Source of the DNA: Ferruginibacter sp.
Lineage (GTDB): Bacteria; Bacteroidota; Bacteroidia; Chitinophagales; Chitinophagaceae
Assembly (NCBI GenBank): GCA_019638575.1
Contig: JAHBTN010000012.1
Coordinates: 52,574-116,573 of the forward strand
DNA: 64,000 bases
Reading direction: 5' to 3'
Shown: in pieces, positions 27,627 to 35,628 of the stretch
Position numbering within the stretch: position 1 is the first letter of the stretch
Layout of the letters: every line of letters begins with the position of its first letter
Notes under the pieces: model-generated
What the model was told of the DNA's origin: nothing
The model's input: the letters and a program-made list of their open reading frames with translations, nothing else
Databases searched by the model: none
Translations under genes and position numbers: made by a program

Positions 27627-28508
27627 TTACCTGGCAATAACAGTACCAACCAATGATGCATAACCACAAAAAGCGCCAAGCGCTCCATTGCTGATGTTGC
27701 CAATTACCTTACCCGGTTGCGAAAAAGGGTTGCCAATACTTTGCTGGTTAAATTCCCATGTGTTCCAGAATGTGTAAGTTGCCTTATCAATATTTGAAAG
27801 TTTAAAAGATATTGTATCGCCCCTTGCAAAAAGCCTGTCGTCGCCGGTAGGTATGCTGCTGTTCCTGTCAACTCCCGGCTCCACAATACCCTGGTAGGTA
27901 GTACCGTCAGTAACATCATCATTAAAAACCGAATTAAAACCCGGTAAAAAAGGCCCGCTGTTTCGTTTGGTAAAATATCGTATATAATTGCCAAGGCCCG
28001 GCGGATCGATAGCCCTTGCCATTAACAACCGTTTAGATGTATCTACACCCGGAGGTGGCAACTTTGTCCAAAGCGAATCAAATATTTTTGTTAGCGCCGG
28101 TATTGTTGTATTTGCTGTATATGTTTTTCCATTCACTTTAATAGTTAATGAATATTGTTTGGCAAATTCACCTACAAATGCGGTTGCCAGGTTTGATGAA
28201 TCGATGCCATAATAATAAATAAAATAGCCGTTGCCCAGCGGCACCGTATATTCTTTTAATGTATGCGTTAGCGTTCCATTGCTCATGGTTACTTCTGCAT
28301 TGTGTACAAATGAATTTGACAATAACTGCGGGCTTATTTCGCTAAAAAAATCAAAGCTGGAACTTAAAGCTACAGTAGGCGCTGCACCGTTTTCAATTTG
28401 GGCATCTACAACTAAAACCGGTTCTACAGTTTTTAAATTAAAATCAATATTTTTTTCGCAAGAAAAAAATACTAAACAAAAAAGGGGTAATAAAAAATGT
28501 CTTTTCAT
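27627..28508 (-). CDS. DUF4249 family lipoprotein without a neighbouring receptor
   Basis: The 293-residue protein has a lipoprotein signal (LVFFSCEKN, Cys17). Residues 25-80 (VEPVLVVDAQIENGAAPTVALSSSFDFF) match the start of DUF4249, a Bacteroidota-specific beta-rich family. DUF4249 genes usually follow a TonB-dependent receptor. Here none is adjacent: the neighbours are trxB and a TraB/GumN gene. Function is unknown; surface exposure is likely by family. A -7 element lies 5 bases before the ATG, so it is probably transcribed alone. Confidence 0.85.
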   Translation of the reverse strand: MKRHFLLPLFCLVFFSCEKNIDFNLKTVEPVLVVDAQIENGAAPTVALSSSFDFFSEISPQLLSNSFVHNAEVTMSNGTLTHTLKEYTVPLGNGYFIYYYGIDSSNLATAFVGEFAKQYSLTIKVNGKTYTANTTIPALTKIFDSLWTKLPPPGVDTSKRLLMARAIDPPGLGNYIRYFTKRNSGPFLPGFNSVFNDDVTDGTTYQGIVEPGVDRNSSIPTGDDRLFARGDTISFKLSNIDKATYTFWNTWEFNQQSIGNPFSQPGKVIGNISNGALGAFCGYASLVGTVIAR

Positions 28509-28513
28509 TGCTG

Positions 28514-28521
28514 CAAATCTA
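28514..28521 (-). promoter_or_regulatory. Candidate -7 element, 5 bases before the DUF4249 ATG
   Basis: The minus strand reads TAGATTTG, then CAGCA, then ATG. It is a perfect TAnnTTTG match in the same near-leaderless position seen at four other genes in the window. Confidence 0.5.
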
Positions 28522-28595
28522 AACTATCAAACTAAAATTAAGGATGCCAAAGCTGTTAATATTATCAAAGTTATTTCATGAAAATTATTTACCCT

Positions 28596-29486
28596 TTATT
28601 TATTCTTTAATGGCCTCAGTTGGTAACCTTCGTTCTTTAATAATTGAATGATTCCGTCATTACCAATTAAATGACCGGTACCAACAGCTATAAAAACGGG
28701 ATTATTTTTTATGATATCTTTTAACTTGTTAACCCAGTCTTTATTTCGCTTATTTAACAAAATATCTTCGTTGTCTTTCATTCCCATTTCAGAATCAAAA
28801 ACCAGTTTTTTAATTGCTGACATATCCTGTTGCAGGTATGCTTTGTTCATCAATGCAAAATATTTTCTTGATTTATCCATACTATCAATTGTATTCAGCA
28901 ATTCTTTAGCCTGCACTTCGTATGGAATACTATCAAAAACAGAAGCCTGGAAAGCCATCGTCTCCAACCCTTTTATTTCTTTTTTATCTTCTTTTGCTAT
29001 AGCCATAATTCCTTCTTCTACGCCACTTACACTTTCGCAGGGCAACATTTTAGGATACAACATGGCTATTAAAAAATAAGGTTTCATATTTTTAAATATA
29101 CTCAGCGATGCTTTTAAACTATCTTTAAAAAATGCAGAAACCCTTTTATATTCATCTGCCGTAAGCAGGCTATCAAGTTTTTTGCCATCTTTCATATTCA
29201 ATAACATAAAACCTCCAAATAAAGTTGCAGGATCATCCAAATCCAATTCAAAATAAACTTCGTGGCTGTTGCTGATTGCCAGGCGGCAGGCATCGCTGAA
29301 ATTAATATCCTGTTTACATAACAAATGAAATGTACCAAAAATATAACTTGGCTTTGCCAAACCATTGCCGCTTATTTCCCAAAGCAATGTATTATCATCA
29401 GCATTTGTTTCAATTAAATTTGATGTGTTTTGTGCACCTGAAATAAACGAACACAACAAAAAACAAAAGACAATCACCTGTTTCAT
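28596..29486 (-). CDS. TraB/GumN family protein
   Basis: The 296-residue exported protein (signal peptide ending FISGAQ) has the paired motifs of the TraB/GumN (Tiki-like) fold: SYIFGTFHLL near residue 48 and AVGTGHLIGNDGIIQLL near the C terminus, with a conserved Glu in VYFELDLD. Tiki proteins of this superfamily are metallopeptidases, but activity of bacterial members is mostly untested. Residues between are helical and charged. It is divergent from the DUF3857 gene across 78 bases. Pheromone shutdown (TraB) is a family label, not an inferred role. Confidence 0.85.
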   Translation of the reverse strand: MKQVIVFCFLLCSFISGAQNTSNLIETNADDNTLLWEISGNGLAKPSYIFGTFHLLCKQDINFSDACRLAISNSHEVYFELDLDDPATLFGGFMLLNMKDGKKLDSLLTADEYKRVSAFFKDSLKASLSIFKNMKPYFLIAMLYPKMLPCESVSGVEEGIMAIAKEDKKEIKGLETMAFQASVFDSIPYEVQAKELLNTIDSMDKSRKYFALMNKAYLQQDMSAIKKLVFDSEMGMKDNEDILLNKRNKDWVNKLKDIIKNNPVFIAVGTGHLIGNDGIIQLLKNEGYQLRPLKNK

Positions 29487-29564
29487 TAAATAGTTTTTAT
29501 TTAAAATTACTGAATACCTTTTTATTACTGATTTAATTGTATAATTTAGTAAGAAAAGTTATCA

Positions 29565-31550
29565 ATGAAAACTGCTATCATTACTTTACTGCTATTTATT
29601 TCTTGCTCCATTACAACTATTGCACAAAAAGGGCAACCTGCTTTTGGCAAGATTGACAAGGCCGACCTTGAAATGAAAGACTGTGATTTTGACAAAGGCG
29701 CCGAAGCGCTTGTGCTGATTGATTATGGCAATACTTATTACGACCGGGGCACCGAAGGCTATTCATTATTTAAAACAGTGTATGAACGCCGCACCAGGAT
29801 TAAAATTTTAAAAGAAAAAGGTATTGAACAGGCCAATATTGAAATACCTTATTACACTCACAATAATGAAGAACGCATATTACGGTTGAAGGCCAAGACA
29901 TATAACCTGGATGAAACCGGTAAGGTTATAAGTACAGATGTGAAGAAAAGCAGCATCTACTCAAAAAAAATAGATGCATATTATTCAAAAATGATTATTG
30001 CATTCCCCGAAGTAAAACCCGGCAGTGTTATTGAATATTCGTATGCTATGGAAAGAGAAACCATGAGCCAGTTGCGTAACTGGTATTTCCAGGGACGTAT
30101 ACCTGTACGTTACAGCGAATATCAACTTACCATTCCACAGATATTTGTTTTTTCAGAACAGTCGATGACGATTGACCCAATTGAAAGAAAACAGGAAGTG
30201 GTTCAGGACCTTATTACATCCAGCCAGGGTGTGGTAGAAACAAATTCTTTCAAGAAAGATTATATCATGCAAAACCTGGTTGGTATTAAGGACGAACCAT
30301 ACATGGGCGCTGCCGTAGATTATATGCAACGCCTGGAATTTAATCTTTCGCAAGTAGCATATTCAGAAAATAATGTGATTGATATTAGCCTTAAATGGAA
30401 AGATGTAATTAAGAACTTAAAAGAAGATGAAGATTTTGGATTACAATTACAGAAAAACGTACAGGGCGCCTCGGGCCTTATTGAAGAATCGGCTAAGTAT
30501 ACCAATAAAGAAGAAAAGATGAAGTTCCTGTATAACCGTATCAGGGAACAAATAACATGGAACGGCGATTATGATGTATATACCGATAATGGTATCAATA
30601 AAACCTGGGAATCTAAAACAGGCAATTCGGCCGATATAAACCTTTTGCTTATCAATATACTTAACAAAGCCGGTATTAAAGTAACCCCTATCCTTTTCAG
30701 CACCAGGCTTAACGGGCTTGTATCTTCAGGATATCCTACCATTAAACAATTTAATGCAGTAATGGCCTATGTGGAAGCAGAAAATAAATCTTTTATATTA
30801 GATGCAACTGATAAATATATCAATTACAATTTGGTACCTGCAGCTGTTGTAAACACACAGGGTTTGTTATTAAAAGGCGAAGAAGGAATGTGGAAAGAAA
30901 TCTTAAATGGCAAATACAAGTATAAAGTAATGGCAGCCGTACAGGCAGAAATTGATGCAAATGGAAATATGAAAGGCAATGGTCTTGTAAATTGTTATGA
31001 CTATGCCCGTTTGCAAAGGTGCAAAAGCTATTTTTCGGATAAACAAAAGTTTAAAGAAAATTACTTTATTAAACCATACCAGTCTCTTTCTATTGATGAT
31101 ATCACCATAAATAACACAGATGCCGATTCGCTGCCGCTAGAACAAAAAATAAATTTCAACAGTAAACTTAATAGTTCGGGCGCCTACCAGTATTTTTCAA
31201 TTAACCTTTTCTCTGACCTGGAAACAAACCCTTTTCTTGCTGAGAAACGGGTTAGCGATATTGATTATGGTGTGCCACAAACCTATAATATATTTGGTAA
31301 CTATACCATTCCACAGGGTTACGTGTTTGACGGCCTGCCTCAAAATATCAACTTAACAACACCCGATAAAAGCATTGTATTTACCCGTATTTTAAAAACC
31401 GAAGCTAACCTGCTGAATGTGCACATAACTGTTGAGTTTAAAAGATCGTTTTACCTGGCCTCAACTTACCCCGACTTTAAAGAGTTTTACAAGAAAATGT
31501 TTGACAAGTTGAACGAACAAGTGGTGATTAAAAAGAGCAGCAAGCCCTGA
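29565..31550 (+). CDS. DUF3857/transglutaminase-like exported protein, catalytic Cys replaced by Ser
   Basis: The 661-residue protein has a signal peptide (ends TTIAQ), a DUF3857 domain (about 55-250, with GSVIEYSYAMERE) and a transglutaminase-like core (about 300-440). In the core the active-site Cys position reads TGNSADINLLL, with Ser355 where papain-like transglutaminases have Cys. FNAVMAYVEAENKSFILDATDKY holds the expected downstream Asp but the His position is an Asn (FNAV). The domain is therefore probably non-catalytic and used for binding, as seen in many Bacteroidota homologues. The C-terminal beta domain is DUF2569-like at most. It is followed by a T9SS cargo gene 114 bases on. Confidence 0.85.
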   Translation: MKTAIITLLLFISCSITTIAQKGQPAFGKIDKADLEMKDCDFDKGAEALVLIDYGNTYYDRGTEGYSLFKTVYERRTRIKILKEKGIEQANIEIPYYTHNNEERILRLKAKTYNLDETGKVISTDVKKSSIYSKKIDAYYSKMIIAFPEVKPGSVIEYSYAMERETMSQLRNWYFQGRIPVRYSEYQLTIPQIFVFSEQSMTIDPIERKQEVVQDLITSSQGVVETNSFKKDYIMQNLVGIKDEPYMGAAVDYMQRLEFNLSQVAYSENNVIDISLKWKDVIKNLKEDEDFGLQLQKNVQGASGLIEESAKYTNKEEKMKFLYNRIREQITWNGDYDVYTDNGINKTWESKTGNSADINLLLINILNKAGIKVTPILFSTRLNGLVSSGYPTIKQFNAVMAYVEAENKSFILDATDKYINYNLVPAAVVNTQGLLLKGEEGMWKEILNGKYKYKVMAAVQAEIDANGNMKGNGLVNCYDYARLQRCKSYFSDKQKFKENYFIKPYQSLSIDDITINNTDADSLPLEQKINFNSKLNSSGAYQYFSINLFSDLETNPFLAEKRVSDIDYGVPQTYNIFGNYTIPQGYVFDGLPQNINLTTPDKSIVFTRILKTEANLLNVHITVEFKRSFYLASTYPDFKEFYKKMFDKLNEQVVIKKSSKP

Positions 31551-31664
31551 TGTAAAATTACCGGCAGCAAGGCTATAAATAACAAAAAAAGATATTTAAC
31601 TTTAAGAAAGTTTTTCTTTCTGAATGGAATCTTTTTTTCCTTACAATCATCAAATAATAAGATT

Positions 31665-34232
31665 ATGAAAAAGAATCTACACTACAACTTATTTTTTATC
31701 CTGTTCTTATTCTTTGGCAATTCTTCATTGTTTGCACAGCAGGCTGCTACAAGTTTTCAAACAATACAGCCAGTAAAAAATGAAACTAGCGATGCTATCA
31801 TGCAGAGGCAGGCGCTGGCACCGGCAAAACTACCAAGAGTAAGGCCCGAGTTTGAAGAACTTGAAAGGGATAACCTGCCTCAGAATCCTTTATCGAAACC
31901 GCAAGCAACATTTCCTTATAGCGAAACCGGTTTTACCGGCGATGGTGGAGCAAGTTCTTTTGTAACCGGAACTTCATTTAATGGAGTTACAGGCCCAACA
32001 GAAACAGGCGCTTTTCCGCCGGATGATATGGGCTCCATTGGCCCTACACAATATATATTGGCAGTTAATGGCCGCATTAGAAGCTTTAATAAAACAACCG
32101 GTACAGCCGATGGCGTGTTAAATGTAGACCCTGATGTATTTTTCAGTTCGGTGATGACACCTGTTAGCGGATCTGTAACCCAGGTTTTTACATCCGACCC
32201 CCGTATCCGTTACGACAGGGTATCTGCCAGGTGGCTTATTATTATTATAGATGTGCCGCTTAATGCAAGCGGAGGAACACCGGTAGCAAACAGGGTATTG
32301 GTTGCCGTTAGCAACAGTTCTACCATTACAGGTTCTACCGTTTGGACATTTTCACAATTCGTAGGACAGGCAAACACGTTTTTTGATTATCCTACCCTTG
32401 GTATTGATATAAATGGGATTTATATAGGTGGTAATATGTTTAGCCTGGCAGGAAGTTTTTTAAGAACAAACGCATATGTAATGAACCGTGCCAATGTAAT
32501 GGCCGGTGGCGCTTATACGGTTTATATTTTTAGCGCAATTGCCACATCTTCTGTTGCCGGCCCTTATACACCACAAGGGGTAGATAATTTTGATTTATCG
32601 GCAACAGAAGGATATTTTATTGGTGTAGATGTATTGAGCTATGGTATACTACAAATAAGAAGAATAAGTACACCAGCCGGAGTACCCACCATATCGGCCA
32701 ATATAACAGTAACAGTAAATACCACTTCATCGCCACGCACTGTACCACATTATGGAAATTCAGGTGGCACAAGCGGGCAACTTGATGCAGTAGACGACAG
32801 GCTTTTTGCAGCAGTTATACGAGGTGGTAGGCTTTGGACGGCACATTGCATTTCGGTAAACACATCAGGCGTAGCAGCTACAACAGGCACCATACGCCGT
32901 AACGGCAGCAGGTGGTACGAACTACAAAACCTCACCGGTACACCAACTGTTTTTCAGTCGGGTACAATTTTTGACCCGGCGGCAACTGCAAGTAACCCTC
33001 GCTGGTATTCATTTCCTACTGTAATGGTATCGGGGCAAGGCCATGCAGTTTTTAGTATGACTACAGCCGGAAATAACGACCGGGCAAATGCAGCCGCCAC
33101 CGTGCATTTAAGCGGCGATGCTGCAGGCACAACACAAACAGCCGCATTACTAACAGCAAGTTCTACTGCTTATAACCCTCCCTCAGATCCGGGCCCGGGC
33201 AGAAGATGGGGCGATTACTCTTATGTATCGCTTGATCCTTTAGATGATATGACTATGTGGACAGTGAACCAATATTGCTCAGGCACCAATGTGTATGGTT
33301 GCAATGTTACTAAAATATTAGCGCCCCCGCCGGCAACACCAACAAGCACATTCCCGTCAAGTACAAATCCTGGCCAAACATCAGTTAACATTGTAGTAAC
33401 CGGTACTTCTGTAAGTGGCAGCGGTTTTTATGACCCCGGATCAGATTTGGCACCACCTGCCCTACCATTCAATCATATTACTGCATCTGTTTCGGGTGGC
33501 GATGTAACAGTTAACAGTGTTACCTATACCGATCCTACGCATATAACTATCAATATTAATACGGTTGGCGCTGCACAAGGCGCAAGAAACATAACGGTAA
33601 CCAATCCCGACGGGCAATCATTAACAGGCAATGGTATCTTCAGTATTTTAGGTGTTGTTCCTATTACAAGTACCGGGTTGCATGGAAAGCTTAACAATAA
33701 TCTTACTGTTTCTTTAACCTGGAGCACCGAGTCAGAATCAAACAACAAGGGTTTTTATATTGAGAGGATTGATGATAACTCTTCATCTAACTGGGTTAAC
33801 ATTGGATTTGTAAATGGTGCAGGAAACAGTGTTTCTACAAAAAACTATTCATCCATTGATAATAATATACAGCTTGATAAGATATACCGCTATCGTTTAA
33901 AACAGGTTGATTTTGATGGTAACTTTACTTATTCAAACGAAGTGGTAATTAGGGTGAAAGATTTACAAAAGAACATTTTAATACTTTCCAGCTCACCAAA
34001 TCCATTTAAAGGAAAGACATCAATTAAATACAACTTACCTGCAGATGGGGTTACAACGCTTAAAGTATATGATATAACAGGAAAAGAAATTGCAGTGCTG
34101 CAAAGCGGGTTTCAAAAAGCAGGAGTTTATACCAAAGAGTTTAATGCAACAAAACTTAGCAGCGGTACTTATTTCTGTAAACTTGTTTTTGGTGAAGAAA
34201 CAATCACCAACCAACTTTTACTGGTAGATTAA
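31665..34232 (+). CDS. Large secreted protein with type IX secretion C-terminal domain
   Basis: The 855-residue protein has a signal peptide (ends SSLFAQQ) and a C-terminal type A T9SS sorting domain: SSSPNPFKGKTSIKYNLP, then LKVYDITGKEIAVL and SGTYFCKLVFGEETITNQLLLV. It is therefore exported through the type IX system to the surface or outside. The central part (about 110-560) contains repeated Asp- and Gly-rich beta segments with YFIGVDVLSYGILQIRR and a late NPRWYSFPTVMVSGQGHAVFSM, possibly a beta-propeller. No active site is recognised. An IPT-like segment (about 580-660) precedes the tail. A strong terminator follows. Confidence 0.85.
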   Translation: MKKNLHYNLFFILFLFFGNSSLFAQQAATSFQTIQPVKNETSDAIMQRQALAPAKLPRVRPEFEELERDNLPQNPLSKPQATFPYSETGFTGDGGASSFVTGTSFNGVTGPTETGAFPPDDMGSIGPTQYILAVNGRIRSFNKTTGTADGVLNVDPDVFFSSVMTPVSGSVTQVFTSDPRIRYDRVSARWLIIIIDVPLNASGGTPVANRVLVAVSNSSTITGSTVWTFSQFVGQANTFFDYPTLGIDINGIYIGGNMFSLAGSFLRTNAYVMNRANVMAGGAYTVYIFSAIATSSVAGPYTPQGVDNFDLSATEGYFIGVDVLSYGILQIRRISTPAGVPTISANITVTVNTTSSPRTVPHYGNSGGTSGQLDAVDDRLFAAVIRGGRLWTAHCISVNTSGVAATTGTIRRNGSRWYELQNLTGTPTVFQSGTIFDPAATASNPRWYSFPTVMVSGQGHAVFSMTTAGNNDRANAAATVHLSGDAAGTTQTAALLTASSTAYNPPSDPGPGRRWGDYSYVSLDPLDDMTMWTVNQYCSGTNVYGCNVTKILAPPPATPTSTFPSSTNPGQTSVNIVVTGTSVSGSGFYDPGSDLAPPALPFNHITASVSGGDVTVNSVTYTDPTHITININTVGAAQGARNITVTNPDGQSLTGNGIFSILGVVPITSTGLHGKLNNNLTVSLTWSTESESNNKGFYIERIDDNSSSNWVNIGFVNGAGNSVSTKNYSSIDNNIQLDKIYRYRLKQVDFDGNFTYSNEVVIRVKDLQKNILILSSSPNPFKGKTSIKYNLPADGVTTLKVYDITGKEIAVLQSGFQKAGVYTKEFNATKLSSGTYFCKLVFGEETITNQLLLVD

Positions 34233-34249
34233 TACAGTAAATGATAATT

Positions 34250-34284
34250 AAAAAAAGGAGCTATTTTAATGCTCCTTTTTTTAT
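34250..34284. terminator. Intrinsic terminator, possibly bidirectional, between convergent genes
   Basis: AAAAAAAGGAGC (34250-34261) pairs perfectly with GCTCCTTTTTTT (34271-34282) around a 9-base loop. It lies 18 bases after the stop of the T9SS cargo gene and 22 bases after (minus strand) the stop of the TPR gene at 34306. T-runs on both strands let it serve both genes. Confidence 0.88.
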
Positions 34285-34305
34285 TATTTCGATTTACAAT
34301 AAAGT

Positions 34306-35526
34306 TTAAAATCCAAACATCGAAGGATATTTAGCCAGTATATCTTTATTGAAATATTTTTTAAGCATGGTTTTAAAACCTTCCAGCATACGTACATTGT
34401 TAAGGTTTTTATCAGTTTCCCACATGGGTAGTTCCACCATTCGTTTATCCAGTGCAATATTTAAATTCTTTAAAGATTCAACAGGTTGTTTGCCCACACT
34501 GTATGCAGCACCTAAATTATAATATCCCCAGGGGTCATCGGGTAAAAAAGCTACCTGGTTATTAAACATAGCAATGGCCTCGGGTATCTTTTTTTGATTC
34601 AGCAAGCTGTAACCATATCTCTCTAAAATATCTTTTTCATTTTTATTTATCTGCCAGGCTTTGTTATAATAAAATTCGCTGCTGTCGTATTTATGCAGCT
34701 GGGTATAAAAAACATCGGCAGTCATTTTATAACCATTCCACTCGTTGGGTAAAATGGCATTGTATTTTTTAAAGCAGGCAATGGCATCTTCACTTTTATC
34801 AGAACCTGCATAAATAACTCCCAGGTTGAAATATACATTAGCGTTGCCGGGTTGCAAAGCTGCCACTTTTTTAAAATCAGAAAGTGCACCTTCTTTATCA
34901 TCTAAAATAAAACGGGCATTGCCCCGGTTAAGGAATGCGGCAGCAAGTGTTGGATTTAATTCAATTGCCTTGCTAAAATCACTGATAGCAGCTTTATAAT
35001 CTTTCAGCATATTTCTAGCGTTTCCACGCCCCATATAACCATCTACATCAGCAGGTTTTAATGCAATACATTTTTCATAATCCTTAATGGCTTCATCAAA
35101 TTTCTTTTCAGCATAAAAAAGCACTGCCCTGTTTTTATATGCTGTATAATAAGCCGCATCCAATTCAATGGCTTTATTATAATCTGCCAGGGCGCCTGTA
35201 ATATCGTTCAACCTGTATTTTACAATGCCCCGGTCGTTGTAGGCATTTGAATATGCCGGGTTTAGTTCAATAGCTTTTGTATGATCTTCTATTGAGCCTT
35301 TATAATCTTTAAGTGCATATTTGGTAAGGCCCCGGTTATGCCAGGCTTTTTCGTTTTTTACATCAAGCTCAATTGCTTTATTAAAATCTAAAAGGGCATT
35401 ACTGTAATCCTTAGCTTTAAATTTAGCAAGGCCCTGGTTATTATATTCTGTAGAACTTTGCGCTTGCAATATTTGCATATTAAGCGCAAGTCCCAATAGT
35501 ATAAACAGCAGGTTCTTTTTTTTCAT
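34306..35526 (-). CDS. Exported TPR protein with at least nine repeats
   Basis: The 406-residue protein has a signal peptide (ends LQAQ) followed by consecutive 34-residue TPR units, each with the consensus A-F-x-x-A-I-x-L-x-P pattern; for example YSNALLDFNKAIELDVKNEKAW, YKGSIEDHTKAIELNPAYSNAY and YKAAISDFSKAIELNPTLAAAF. TPR arrays scaffold protein complexes. No fused catalytic domain is seen. A candidate -7 element (TAGGTTTG) lies at 35580-35587 on the minus strand, about 50 bases upstream. It is the last gene before the glycan locus begins. Confidence 0.88.
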   Translation of the reverse strand: MKKKNLLFILLGLALNMQILQAQSSTEYNNQGLAKFKAKDYSNALLDFNKAIELDVKNEKAWHNRGLTKYALKDYKGSIEDHTKAIELNPAYSNAYNDRGIVKYRLNDITGALADYNKAIELDAAYYTAYKNRAVLFYAEKKFDEAIKDYEKCIALKPADVDGYMGRGNARNMLKDYKAAISDFSKAIELNPTLAAAFLNRGNARFILDDKEGALSDFKKVAALQPGNANVYFNLGVIYAGSDKSEDAIACFKKYNAILPNEWNGYKMTADVFYTQLHKYDSSEFYYNKAWQINKNEKDILERYGYSLLNQKKIPEAIAMFNNQVAFLPDDPWGYYNLGAAYSVGKQPVESLKNLNIALDKRMVELPMWETDKNLNNVRMLEGFKTMLKKYFNKDILAKYPSMFGF

Positions 35527-35579
35527 AACTGCATAATTAAAATAAAAATTGTTTTACTAAGTTACTGCATAGCAAATAT

Positions 35580-35587
35580 CAAACCTA
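35580..35587 (-). promoter_or_regulatory. Candidate -7 element of the TPR gene
   Basis: The minus strand reads TAGGTTTG, matching TAnnTTTG, about 54 bases before the TPR ATG. A perfect 7-base inverted repeat ATACAAA-GCAA-TTTGTAT (35587-35604) overlaps its upstream edge. The AT richness limits confidence. Confidence 0.35.
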
Positions 35588-35628
35588 TACAAAGCAATTT
35601 GTATTATTTTATTAGGATAGTTTTATAA

